Positions 1 to 7,232 of a DNA stretch of 64,000 nt are shown one piece after another. How positions within the stretch are numbered: the first letter of the stretch is position 1; each line of letters opens with the position of its first letter. The stretch spans positions 620,001-684,000 of the forward strand of contig NZ_JAPWKF010000007.1 in NCBI RefSeq assembly GCF_028283685.1, read 5' to 3'. Position numbers and translations under genes: made by a program. The notes beneath the pieces are model-generated. The model was given only the letters and a program-made list of their open reading frames with translations. It did not search any database and was not told the DNA's origin. Origin of the DNA: Edaphobacter sp. (lineage in GTDB: Bacteria; Acidobacteriota; Terriglobia; Terriglobales; Acidobacteriaceae).

Positions 1-284
1 TCGGCCAGCGAGTCCAGCTCCTTGCCGAAGTCGCTCGCTGTGTTCGTCAGACGCGCAATCATGCCGTCCACGCCGTCGAACAGCACCGCAAAGCCGATCG
101 CCAGCGCCGCCCGGTCGAAGTACTGCGGCTCCAGCGCCGTTCCCTGCATCGCCTGCGTGATCGCGTAATAGCCCGCTGCAATATTGGCTGCCGTAAACAG
201 CGATGGCAGAACGTACATCCCGCGGCTCGGACGCCGCCGTTCCTTACTCAGCGGGCGCGCCGTCCCCGACGCCGTCGATTCCAT
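1..284 (-). CDS. pssA: CDP-diacylglycerol-serine O-phosphatidyltransferase, N-terminal part (cut by window edge)
   Basis: This gene makes phosphatidylserine from CDP-diacylglycerol and serine in the inner membrane. Only the first 94 codons are present. A membrane segment (SLFTAANIAAGYYAI) is followed by the CDP-alcohol phosphotransferase motif: DGMIAR near residues 74-79, then G and D at the expected spacing; the last aspartate codon is split by the window edge. The ATG at 284 overlaps the psd stop codon by one base (TGATG), so the two genes are translationally coupled. psd-pssA is a common order because the products act in sequence toward phosphatidylethanolamine. The specific family (PssA rather than a PgsA relative) is inferred mainly from the psd neighbour. 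Confidence 0.85.
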   Translation of the reverse strand, partial: MESTASGTARPLSKERRRPSRGMYVLPSLFTAANIAAGYYAITQAMQGTALEPQYFDRAALAIGFAVLFDGVDGMIARLTNTASDFGKELDSLA

Positions 285-904
285 CACTTCACCGCGATCG
301 CAGCCAGTACCGTCGAGCCGCCCTTCACCTTCATGCCCTTTTTTACCCGAAGCTCCGCATCGACCGGCAGCAGCACATCCACGCGAGAGCCGAACTTGAT
401 CAGCCCCATGCGATCGCCGCGCTGCACCACATCGCCCGCCTTCAGGTTGCAGACAATCCTGCGCGCCAGCAATCCGGCGATCTGCTTAAAACTCACCTCG
501 TAGCTGCCCGCGTTGATCGTAATCAGGGTCTGCTCATTCATCGTCGCCGACTCCTGCTTCATCGCATTCAGGAAGGCTCCCTTGCGCAGCTCCGCCAGCG
601 TCACCGTTCCGCCCACCGGGCAACGGTTCACATGCACGTTGAAGACATTCAGAAAAACGCTTATCCGCAGACGGCTTCCTGCTGCCGTCTCAATCCGGTC
701 AGCTTCAGTCACCACGCCGTCGCCGGGTGAGACCACCAGCCCCGCCCCTTGCGGAATCTCGCGGTTCGGGTCCCGGAAAAACCAAAGGAAGAACGCCGCC
801 AGAAGTACCGGGATCGCCACCAGCCAGATCAGGTGGGTCAGCATCCAGATCACTACGGCGACCACGCCCAAACCGAGCGCATAAAAATATCCGTCTCGAA
901 CCAT
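284..904 (-). CDS. psd: phosphatidylserine decarboxylase, short form
   Basis: The enzyme decarboxylates phosphatidylserine to phosphatidylethanolamine at the inner membrane. At 206 residues it is the short, archaeal-type form. Two hydrophobic N-terminal segments (about residues 8-45) are followed by SPGDGVV near 58, the NVHVNR histidine region near 92, and KFGS near 170-173, whose Gly-Ser bond is the expected self-cleavage site that generates the pyruvoyl group. The reading frame is open further upstream, but the ATG at 904 starts directly before the first hydrophobic segment and matches the family's usual start. A TATAAT box lies 14 bases upstream of this ATG. It is coupled to pssA by a one-base overlap. 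Confidence 0.92.
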   Translation of the reverse strand: MVRDGYFYALGLGVVAVVIWMLTHLIWLVAIPVLLAAFFLWFFRDPNREIPQGAGLVVSPGDGVVTEADRIETAAGSRLRISVFLNVFNVHVNRCPVGGTVTLAELRKGAFLNAMKQESATMNEQTLITINAGSYEVSFKQIAGLLARRIVCNLKAGDVVQRGDRMGLIKFGSRVDVLLPVDAELRVKKGMKVKGGSTVLAAIAVK

Positions 905-912
905 AAGTGACT

Positions 913-918
913 CGATTA
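913..918 (-). promoter_or_regulatory. TATAAT -10-like box before psd
   Basis: A perfect TATAAT on the minus strand lies 14 bases upstream of the psd ATG. A weak -35 candidate (TTCGGA) is about 17 bases further upstream. If used, the mRNA would have a very short leader, which fits the lack of a clear Shine-Dalgarno sequence. Confidence 0.4.
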
Positions 919-1060
919 TACGGCCCGGACACCCTCTCCGAACCGGGTAACGCGCTCGGGATACACTCCTGCTCCCACTCGCTCCGGCAAACAACCGCAG
1001 CCTTCAAATGCAGCATCGGCCGGCGCCCCGTCAAACGAAATCCAGATGCGTACCCGACGT

Positions 1061-1086
1061 CTATTCCTTACGGCTATTCCATACGC
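1061..1086. repeat. 13-bp tandem duplication containing the stop codon of the YdcH-like gene
   Basis: CTATTCCTTACGG (1061-1073) is followed directly by CTATTCCATACGC (1074-1086), 11 of 13 bases identical. The second copy contains the stop codon of the YdcH-like gene (minus strand, 1074-1076), and the first copy lies just beyond it. Confidence 0.6.
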
Positions 1087-1286
1087 CTGATTCGCTCCAT
1101 CTCGTCCTTCAGGCTCAGCTTCAGCTTCTTCAGCCGTATCTCTTCCATCTTCTCCGGTTCGGTCAGAAAGAGCTTCGAGCGCAACGCATCCAGCCTGCGG
1201 TCGTAGAGGCTGTGCTCCTGGACCAGCTGTTGCAACGAGGGATGTCCTGGGGTGGTCGGTAACTCCGGGAACCTGGCAGTCTGCAT
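1074..1286 (-). CDS. YdcH-like DUF465 small protein
   Basis: This 70-residue protein is predicted to be an alpha-helical hairpin of the DUF465/YdcH type. It has a short N-terminal segment, then LVQEHSLYDRRLDALR and a charged helix rich in Lys and Glu (LRLKK/LSLKDEMERI-like pattern), typical of the family. The family's molecular role is not established. The start is supported by AGGAGG about 10 bases upstream, and a TTGCAA/TAGGGT promoter-like pair lies in the upstream gap. It is flanked by psd downstream and rimI upstream on the same strand, but with gaps large enough for its own transcript. A short tandem duplication overlaps its stop codon. Confidence 0.8.
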   Translation of the reverse strand: MQTARFPELPTTPGHPSLQQLVQEHSLYDRRLDALRSKLFLTEPEKMEEIRLKKLKLSLKDEMERIRRME

Positions 1287-1334
1287 GAGACGGATACCTC
1301 CTGGCTCAACACAATTCGCCCTACACTGGCCGCT

Positions 1335-1364
1335 ACCCTAACACACGCCCGTTCCCGCTTGCAA
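1335..1364 (-). promoter_or_regulatory. candidate promoter of the YdcH-like gene
   Basis: On the minus strand TTGCAA (1359-1364) and TAGGGT (1335-1340) are separated by 18 bases, about 50 bases upstream of the YdcH-like start, which also has an AGGAGG ribosome binding site. The match to sigma-70 boxes is moderate. Confidence 0.35.
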
Positions 1365-1408
1365 AGCCGATATTCACGTTTTCTGTGGAGAAAATTCGCC
1401 CCGGAAAA

Positions 1409-1885
1409 TCACGCCGTACGGTCAACCCGGTTCATCAGAACCGCATCCTCCGCCGGGTCACGATAATACCCGGCACGCACACCGACCTCGACGAACCCAA
1501 GACTGCCGTAGAGAGCCCTCGCCCCCTCGCTTCCGCTCCTCACCTCAAGCTCCACCACCGCCGCACCCTGTGCCGCGCACCACCCAATCACGGCCTCGCA
1601 CAGCGCTCGTCCCGCACCCAGCCGCCGCGCATCCTCTGCGACCGCAACACTCTCCAGCTCCCCCACCGCATCCTCCCCGGAACCAATCACCTTGCCCACG
1701 GCAAAGCCCACCATCGCCGCATCCCGCTCAGCGATCAGCAGCACCCGGCGCACCGCTGCCGCAGGATCCGCCAGCATCCGCACATACTCCTCGCGCCCCC
1801 AGTGCGGAGCCTCGGCGATCGTCCGCTCCAGCACGACTACAGCATCCACATCACCCACCGTCGCCGCACGAATCGCCACCGTCAT
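1409..1885 (-). CDS. rimI: ribosomal protein alanine N-acetyltransferase (GNAT family)
   Basis: RimI transfers an acetyl group from acetyl-CoA to the N-terminal alanine of ribosomal protein S18. The 158-residue protein is a single GNAT domain; the acetyl-CoA pyrophosphate loop RRLGAGR sits near residues 86-92, preceded by the beta strand ELESVAVAEDA and followed by SLGFVEVG near the C terminus. The ATG overlaps the tsaB stop by four bases (ATGA), so the two genes are co-translated; the tsaB-rimI pairing is widespread. It is the last gene of the meaB::epimerase-tsaB-rimI operon. GNAT proteins are hard to assign by sequence alone, so the name rests partly on the neighbour. Confidence 0.85.
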   Translation of the reverse strand: MTVAIRAATVGDVDAVVVLERTIAEAPHWGREEYVRMLADPAAAVRRVLLIAERDAAMVGFAVGKVIGSGEDAVGELESVAVAEDARRLGAGRALCEAVIGWCAAQGAAVVELEVRSGSEGARALYGSLGFVEVGVRAGYYRDPAEDAVLMNRVDRTA

Positions 1886-2550
1886 CGCGCCGTGCCCTGC
1901 ACCGGCTTGGCGAAGATCTCCGCATCCGTCCGTCTCAGATAGTTCGCATCGATCAGCGCGGCATCGTCAAACGCTCCCGCCTCGGCACGAGCCAGCGCAA
2001 TCGCCAGCGCATCCTCCGCCAGAGGCTCACGCACTTTGACCGGCCCAAGATCGCCAAGTGCCTCCGCCATCTTCTCCTCGCAGACGATCACCGCAGCCCC
2101 TCCCTGCGCTGCCTCGCGCAGCCCCTCCCCCGTCACCAGGGCTTCGCGCACGCAGTCTCCATCTCCATCTTTATAGAGGCCCAGGTAAAACTCTCCCCGC
2201 CCCGCATCCAGCACAGCGCACCGCTCGCCCGCCACGTCAGACAACCCTGCCAGCACCGCCAGCCGTGAGATCGCGATCAGCCCCACCCCGCCCGCCTCGC
2301 TCAATCCCTTCGCCGCGCTCAGCCCCACGCGAACTCCCGTAAACGATCCCGGCCCATGCACCACGACAATCGCGCGCAGCTCGGCCAGCTTCCACCCCGC
2401 CACCGTCATCATCTCGCGCACCACCGGTAGCAGACGCTCCGACGCGCTCCGGCCCGGCAGCGTCTGCCGCGCAATCACTCCACCGGCGTCCGTATCGGCC
2501 AGCGCCACCGAGCCCTCGCTCCCACACGTATCCATCAACAGCAGCCGCAT
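1882..2550 (-). CDS. tsaB: tRNA threonylcarbamoyladenosine biosynthesis protein TsaB
   Basis: TsaB is the inactive ASKHA-fold partner of TsaD in the complex that makes t6A at position 37 of ANN-decoding tRNAs in the cytoplasm. The 222-residue protein starts MRLLLMDTCGSEGSVAL (phosphate-1-like strand) and carries the diagnostic GPGSFTGVRVGLSAAKGL near residues 70-87. Its ATG shares one base with the stop codon of the upstream meaB fusion gene (TGATG), and its end overlaps rimI by four bases. A TTG codon directly before the ATG is possible but less likely as the start. Length and motif order are normal for the family. Confidence 0.93.
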   Translation of the reverse strand: MRLLLMDTCGSEGSVALADTDAGGVIARQTLPGRSASERLLPVVREMMTVAGWKLAELRAIVVVHGPGSFTGVRVGLSAAKGLSEAGGVGLIAISRLAVLAGLSDVAGERCAVLDAGRGEFYLGLYKDGDGDCVREALVTGEGLREAAQGGAAVIVCEEKMAEALGDLGPVKVREPLAEDALAIALARAEAGAFDDAALIDANYLRRTDAEIFAKPVQGTAR

Positions 2551-3788
2551 CAATCCGTACCCTTCTCTTCGTTCCCTACAATCTCTACCAGCACACCGCC
2601 CGTGCTCGCCGGATGCACAAAGAAGTAGCGATGCCCTCCTGCGCCCACCTTCACCGCATCGCTCGCCAGCCGCACGCCCTGCTCCTTCATCCGCGCAAAC
2701 ATCGCATCCACACTCTCTACCTTAATAGCGATATGGTGCAGCCCCTCGCCGCGCTTCGCTACAAACCGGCCGATCACCGAATCCTCCGCCGTCGCCTCCA
2801 GCAGCTCGATCCTCGTGCCTCCCAGCGGAAGCATCGCCACGCGTACCTGCTCATGCTCCACCGCCTCTTCATGCACCACGCGCAGACCCAGCGCCTCATA
2901 AAACCCGCGCGCCGTCGCAAGACTCTTCACCGCCACGCCAAGATGATCCAGCTGCAGGCCCGGCATCGCCCCCAGCATGGAACTCTTCGCCACACCATGT
3001 TCCTTCTTCCACGCCGCGCAGCGCCGTACCTCCTGCAACAGCTCCGTCACACCCTCGCCCGTCATCGCCGAACAGCGCACCACCGGCGGCATCCATCCCA
3101 TCGCCATTCCGAGTGATTGCATCGCAACGATCTCTGCCTCTACCTGCTCCGCGCCGCCGCGGTCCGCCTTGTTGACTGCATAAACCTCCGCCGCCTCCAT
3201 CACGCCGGCCTTCATGCTCTGCACCTCATCGCCCATCCCCGGCACCAGCACCAGCACCACCACATCCACCAGCCCTGCGACCGCGACCTCGTCCTGCCCC
3301 ACGCCCACGGTCTCCAGCAGAATCACGTCACGGCCAGCGGCCTCCATCACCTCGCACACCTCGCCCGCAGCCCGTGCCACCCCACCCAGCGCACCCCGCG
3401 AAGCCATGCTGCGGATGTACACACCCGTCTCCGCCTGCATCCTGATCCGGTCGCCCAGCAGCGCTCCGCCCGTCACCGCGCTCGTCGGGTCCACCGCCAC
3501 CACGCCAACGCTGTGCCCCTCCTTCACCAGCAGCCGCGCCAGCCCGTCCACCAGCGTGCTCTTCCCCGCCCCGGGAGCGCCCGTCACGCCCACCCGCAGC
3601 GCCCGCCTGCCCCGCGCGCGAACCAGCGCCAACAGCTTCGCCGCCTCCGGGCCGCCATCCTCCACCACGGAGATCGCCCGGGCCAGCGCCCGTACATCCC
3701 CCGCGCCCAGCCGGGCGATAAACTCCTCAGGCTGCCCCGCCTCCGACCTGTCCTTATCGTTCACCTGTGCGATCATACCGCCGCCCAT
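2550..3788 (-). CDS. fused MeaB-type GTPase and methylmalonyl-CoA epimerase
   Basis: The protein joins two steps of propionyl/methylmalonyl-CoA metabolism. Residues about 10-280 are a MeaB/ArgK G3E GTPase, which protects and loads methylmalonyl-CoA mutase with adenosylcobalamin: Walker A GVTGAPGAGKS, EAAGRDVILLETVGVGQDE and NKAD are all visible. Residues about 280-405 are a VOC-fold methylmalonyl-CoA epimerase (LDHLGVAVKSLATA, then GLHHIAIKV, and a terminal GVLVEIVG with the metal-ligand glutamate). The two are usually separate genes. I chose the ATG at 3788 because AAAGG lies six to seven bases upstream; an ATG four codons later (3776) is possible, and the longer frame adds an atypical N terminus. 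It overlaps tsaB by one base. Confidence 0.9.
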   Translation of the reverse strand: MGGGMIAQVNDKDRSEAGQPEEFIARLGAGDVRALARAISVVEDGGPEAAKLLALVRARGRRALRVGVTGAPGAGKSTLVDGLARLLVKEGHSVGVVAVDPTSAVTGGALLGDRIRMQAETGVYIRSMASRGALGGVARAAGEVCEVMEAAGRDVILLETVGVGQDEVAVAGLVDVVVLVLVPGMGDEVQSMKAGVMEAAEVYAVNKADRGGAEQVEAEIVAMQSLGMAMGWMPPVVRCSAMTGEGVTELLQEVRRCAAWKKEHGVAKSSMLGAMPGLQLDHLGVAVKSLATARGFYEALGLRVVHEEAVEHEQVRVAMLPLGGTRIELLEATAEDSVIGRFVAKRGEGLHHIAIKVESVDAMFARMKEQGVRLASDAVKVGAGGHRYFFVHPASTGGVLVEIVGNEEKGTD

Positions 3789-3843
3789 TCCCCACCTTTT
3801 ATGGCGGAAAAACAATTTGCACCCATGAATGAAAACTTTCACC

Positions 3844-3849
3844 TATAAT
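3844..3849 (+). promoter_or_regulatory. TATAAT -10-like box before the fucosidase
   Basis: A perfect TATAAT lies 35 bases upstream of the GTG start of the fucosidase gene in the divergent gap with meaB::epimerase. I see no good -35 at 16-18 bases; TTGCAC at 3817 is 21 bases away. Confidence 0.4.
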
Positions 3850-3884
3850 TCCGCTGCCGTTATTCCACCCCTCGAGGACGTACC

Positions 3885-5327
3885 GTGAATCTCGCCTCAC
3901 GCAGCATTGTCACCGGCCTTTTGTTCGCCGCCTCCACCCTCGGATACGCCCAGCTCGAAGGGTCCAAAGCCGACACCACCCCCGTCCATCACCCCGTCCC
4001 CGCCATCCAGGACACCGAGACTCCCGCCCAGCGCGACGCCCGCATGGCCTGGTGGCGCGACGCCCGCTTCGGCATGTTCATCCACTGGGGCCTCTACTCC
4101 ATCCCCGCCGGCGAATGGAACGGCAAGCGCACCACCCACATCGGCGAATGGATCATGAACGACCTCTCCATCCCCGTCGCCGACTACAAAGGCTTCGCCA
4201 AGGACTTCAATCCCACCGGCTTCTCCGCGCACGACATCGTCGCCCTCGCCAAGGCCGCCGGCATGAAGTACATCGTCATCACCGCCAAGCATCACGACGG
4301 CTTCGCCATGTTCGACTCCAAGGTCGACCCCTTCAACATCGTCGCCGCCACCCCCTTCAAGCGCGATCCCCTCAAGGAGCTCGCCGAAGAGTGCCGCAAG
4401 CAGGGCGTCAAGCTCGGCTTCTACTACTCGCAGTCGCAGGACTGGACCTATCCCGGCGGCGGCGCTGCCGTACGCCCCGGCCACAACCAGCAGACCGGCC
4501 ACTGGGACCCCGCGCAGGACGGCTCCTTCGACGACTACCTCAAGAACAAGTCCATCCCCCAGATCAAGGAGCTGCTTGAGAACTACAAGGGCTTCCCTGT
4601 CGTCGTCTGGTTCGATACCCCCGGCAAGAACATGACCCCCGAGCGCGCCGCCGAGGTCGTCAAGCTGCTCAATAAATATCCCAACCTCATCTGGAACAAC
4701 CGCCTCGGCGGCACCTACAAGGGAGACACCGAGACCCCCGAGCAGTACATCCCACCGCAGGGCTACCCCGGCCAGGACTGGGAATCCTGCATGACCATGA
4801 ACGACACCTGGGGCTTCAAGTCCTTCGACACCAACTTCAAATCCACCGAAACCCTGCTGCGCAACCTCATCGACATCGCCAGCAAGGGCGGCAACTACCT
4901 GCTCAACATCGGTCCTGACTCCAAGGGCGTCGTCCCCGCGCCCGAGGTCGAGCGCCTGCAGCAGGTGGGCAAGTGGCTCGACGTCAACGGAGAGGCCATC
5001 TACGGCACCACGGCCACCGTCTTCGACGTCCCCACCGGCACCTTCTCCACCACCGAAAAGGGCCGCAACGGACAGCCCAAGTTCCTTCCCACCTGGAACT
5101 GGCGCTCCACCACCAAGGGCAACAAGGTCTACGTCGAGATCTTCGACTGGACCGGCAGCTTCCACGTCGACAAGATGCCGCGCAAGGTCACCGGAGCCTA
5201 CCTGCTCGCCGACAAGGCCCACAAGCCGCTCAAGTTCACCCAGAACGGCACCGCCCTCGACGTCCAGCTCCCCTCCAAGGCCCTCGACCCCATCGCCACC
5301 GTCGTCGTCCTCAACACAACGATGTAG
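3885..5327 (+). CDS. secreted alpha-L-fucosidase, glycoside hydrolase family 29
   Basis: GH29 enzymes release alpha-L-fucose from glycans by a retaining mechanism. The 480-residue protein has a signal peptide ending at about LGYAQ (residue 23), so it is exported. The catalytic barrel runs from about residue 40 to 370, with GMFIHWGLYS near 63, the KHHDGFAMF strand near 132 and VVVWFDTPGK near 240, where Asp244 is the likely nucleophile. A C-terminal beta-sandwich follows. The GTG start is preceded by GAGG seven bases away. A transporter and a GntR regulator follow on the same strand, suggesting a sugar-use cluster, though the 465-base gap indicates separate transcription. The exact sugar specificity is not proven by sequence. 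Confidence 0.9.
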   Translation: MNLASRSIVTGLLFAASTLGYAQLEGSKADTTPVHHPVPAIQDTETPAQRDARMAWWRDARFGMFIHWGLYSIPAGEWNGKRTTHIGEWIMNDLSIPVADYKGFAKDFNPTGFSAHDIVALAKAAGMKYIVITAKHHDGFAMFDSKVDPFNIVAATPFKRDPLKELAEECRKQGVKLGFYYSQSQDWTYPGGGAAVRPGHNQQTGHWDPAQDGSFDDYLKNKSIPQIKELLENYKGFPVVVWFDTPGKNMTPERAAEVVKLLNKYPNLIWNNRLGGTYKGDTETPEQYIPPQGYPGQDWESCMTMNDTWGFKSFDTNFKSTETLLRNLIDIASKGGNYLLNIGPDSKGVVPAPEVERLQQVGKWLDVNGEAIYGTTATVFDVPTGTFSTTEKGRNGQPKFLPTWNWRSTTKGNKVYVEIFDWTGSFHVDKMPRKVTGAYLLADKAHKPLKFTQNGTALDVQLPSKALDPIATVVVLNTTM

Positions 5328-5348
5328 CCAGAAGCCAACCAAGCAAAA

Positions 5349-5380
5349 GAGCGGCGGAGCCCCAAAAAGCTTCGCCGCTC
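5349..5380 (+). terminator. hairpin terminator after fucosidase
   Basis: GAGCGGCG (5349-5356) pairs with CGCCGCTC (5373-5380), with further AGC/GCT pairing inside, 21 bases after the stop codon. The following AATTCTTTAA is only weakly U-rich. Confidence 0.6.
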
Positions 5381-5409
5381 AATTCTTTAAAGCCTTCTAC
5401 GCGATCAAT

Positions 5410-5443
5410 AGATAAAGCTAGTTGTCAGATAAAGCTAGTTGTC
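5410..5443. repeat. exact 17-bp tandem duplication
   Basis: AGATAAAGCTAGTTGTC occurs at 5410-5426 and again without gap at 5427-5443, with no mismatch. It lies about 80 bases downstream of the fucosidase stop codon, beyond the terminator hairpin. Confidence 0.9.
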
Positions 5444-5490
5444 GAAATCAGAAGACAAAGCCGATGACAGGCATCATCAGCAGAAACAAA

Positions 5491-5540
5491 TTGTCATCTC
5501 GACCGAAGCGCAGCGAAGTGGAGAGACCTGCTTCTCAACC
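5491..5540 (+). repeat. dispersed GTCAT-type repeat, copy A
   Basis: The copy begins TTGTCATCTCGACCGAAGCG and continues through GTGGAGAGACC to CTTCTCAACC. It closely matches copies at 12372 and 13149 and is intergenic. Confidence 0.8.
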
Positions 5541-5618
5541 ACCGACCCCACCCAGCCACAACCAGCGCCCTTCCAACCCGCCTCGATCCCAACTCGCACA
5601 TTGCCTCCAATGCGGGAA

Positions 5619-5633
5619 ATTGGTCCAACCAAT
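5619..5633. promoter_or_regulatory. FadR-subfamily operator dyad before the transporter
   Basis: ATTGGT-CCA-ACCAAT is a perfect dyad that contains the TGGTnnnACCA core typical of sites bound by FadR-subfamily GntR regulators. The regulator encoded at 7233 belongs to this subfamily, so it is the natural candidate to bind here and control the MFS gene. Binding is inferred. Confidence 0.6.
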
Positions 5634-5665
5634 AAACGAATTCGCCCCTAACCTTCGCTTCCTCC

Positions 5666-5696
5666 TTGACATCCATCACCTCTAAACGACTATCCT
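5666..5696 (+). promoter_or_regulatory. candidate promoter of the MFS gene
   Basis: A perfect TTGACA (5666-5671) is followed after 19 bases by TATCCT (5691-5696), 97 bases before the MFS ATG and just downstream of the dyad at 5619. The long spacer lowers confidence. Confidence 0.4.
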
Positions 5697-5792
5697 CATC
5701 CCGACGCCGTTTCTTCCCTTTCTCCCACGGCCTTCGCTGGCCTCATCAATCTGCAATGGTCTGACCTGCATTGCTGCCGGAGCTTTGATTTC

Positions 5793-7124
5793 ATGTCGAC
5801 GAACACATCGAGCCTGCAGGACACAGGCTTCGCCGCTACCGATAACGAAACCTCCTCCATGCGATGGTTCGTCTGCTTCCTGCTCTTCCTGGCCACCACC
5901 ATCAATTACATGGACCGCTCGGTCTTCGCCTTCATCGAGCCGCTCCTGCACAACGTCCCGTTCATGGGATGGGACTTCGCCGCCGACAAGTTCCACCAGC
6001 CTGTCTTCGATAACAACTTCGGCAACGTCATCATCACCTTCCAGTTCGCCTACGGCATCGGCTTCATCTTCGCCGGGCGCGTCATCGACAAGCTGGGAAC
6101 CAAGACCGGTTATGCCCTCGCCATCCTCATCTGGGGCCTTGCCTCCATGAGCCACTCCCTGGTCGGCTCCGTCCTCGGTTTCTGCATCGCCCGCGTCTTC
6201 CTCGGCCTCGGCGAGTCCGGCAACTTCCCCGCCGCCATCAAGGCCATCAGCGAGTGGTTCCCCGCACGCGAGCGCGGCAAGGCCGTAGGCCTCTTCAACT
6301 CCGGCTCCAACGTCAGCTTCTTCCTCGCGCCCCTCATCATCTCCGTCGTCACGGCACGCTGGGGATGGCGCTCCGCCTTCCTCGCCACCGGTTCGATGGG
6401 CATGGTCTGGCTCGTCATCTGGCTCCTCTTCCCCTACAACAAGCTCCGCCGCGGAGCCACACAGACCCAGGCAGCGCTCGCCCCCGTCACCGAAGGCGGC
6501 CCTCTGCTCGGCAAGCTCCTCACCAACCGCGGAACCTACGCCTTCGCCATCGGCAAGGGGCTCACCGACGGCGTCTGGTGGTTTTACCTCTTCTACCTCC
6601 CCCAGTTCCTCAACCGGAACTACGGCCTCTCGCTCTCGCAGGCCTACTGGTACATCGTCACCGTCTACGTCATCTCCTCGGTCGGCTCCATCGGCGGTGG
6701 CTCACTCTCCGGCTTCCTCATGAGCCGCGGCTACTCCGTCAACGCCGGTCGCAAGATCGCCATGCTCTCCATGGCTGTCCTGGTTCTGCCGCTCATCTTT
6801 GTGCCGCACATGGGCGATCTCTTCCCCTCTAACCCCTGGCCCGCGACGCTCATCATCGCGCTCGCCGCCGCCGCTCATCAGGGCTGGTCGGCCAATCTCT
6901 TCTCCACCCCGTCCGACATGTTCCCCTCCACCGCCGTCTCCACCGTCGTCGGCATCGGCGGAGCAGCCGGAGCAGCTGGCGGCGCAGCCTTCACCTGGCT
7001 CGTCAAAAACAATCTCTCGCTCCATCCGCTGGTCGTCTTCACCATAGCGGCGAGCCTCTATCTCATCTCGCTCGCCTGCTTCCAGCTGCTCGTTCCGCGC
7101 CTCGGACCACCGAAGAACGCCTGA
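5793..7124 (+). CDS. MFS transporter, anion:cation symporter (ACS)/hexuronate type
   Basis: This 443-residue inner-membrane protein has about twelve hydrophobic segments. The first reads FLLFLATTINYMDRSVFAF (about residues 29-47), the signature opening of ACS-family carriers such as ExuT and GudP, and the loop GLGESGNFPAAIKAISEWFP near residue 140 is also characteristic; these carriers take up sugar acids with protons. Loop motifs rich in basic residues fit an inside-facing topology. It lies between a fucosidase and a FadR-type regulator, with a dyad operator upstream, so it probably imports a plant- or glycan-derived sugar or sugar acid. The substrate cannot be read from the sequence. Confidence 0.88.
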   Translation: MSTNTSSLQDTGFAATDNETSSMRWFVCFLLFLATTINYMDRSVFAFIEPLLHNVPFMGWDFAADKFHQPVFDNNFGNVIITFQFAYGIGFIFAGRVIDKLGTKTGYALAILIWGLASMSHSLVGSVLGFCIARVFLGLGESGNFPAAIKAISEWFPARERGKAVGLFNSGSNVSFFLAPLIISVVTARWGWRSAFLATGSMGMVWLVIWLLFPYNKLRRGATQTQAALAPVTEGGPLLGKLLTNRGTYAFAIGKGLTDGVWWFYLFYLPQFLNRNYGLSLSQAYWYIVTVYVISSVGSIGGGSLSGFLMSRGYSVNAGRKIAMLSMAVLVLPLIFVPHMGDLFPSNPWPATLIIALAAAAHQGWSANLFSTPSDMFPSTAVSTVVGIGGAAGAAGGAAFTWLVKNNLSLHPLVVFTIAASLYLISLACFQLLVPRLGPPKNA

Positions 7125-7137
7125 TCCCGCATCACGG

Positions 7138-7171
7138 CGGATGGCCCGACCACTTCGGTTCGGACCATCCG
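7138..7171 (+). terminator. hairpin after the MFS gene
   Basis: CGGATGG (7138-7144) pairs with CCATCCG (7165-7171), with an inner CCGA/TCGG pairing after one mismatch. It lies 14 bases after the MFS stop. No U-tract follows, so it may be a weak terminator or an mRNA-stabilising hairpin. Confidence 0.45.
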
Positions 7172-7232
7172 TCCACTTCATAAGCTCCGTGTTACCCTTC
7201 TCTCCACGAATCGAGAAGGAGCGCCCCCCGCC

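Larger units (their letters stand above)
5328..5792. other. gene-free region between fucosidase and transporter
   Basis: This 465-base stretch holds a terminator-like hairpin, an exact 17-bp tandem duplication, one copy of the dispersed GTCAT repeat, a FadR-type dyad operator and a TTGACA -35 box, each listed separately. I see no convincing small gene in it. Confidence 0.6.

Noticed and set aside
3897-5342. 481-codon open frame on the reverse strand of the fucosidase gene
   Set aside because: Its composition is an artefact of codon bias (Gly/Val/Asp/Glu-rich) and it mirrors the GH29 gene, which has a signal peptide and family motifs.
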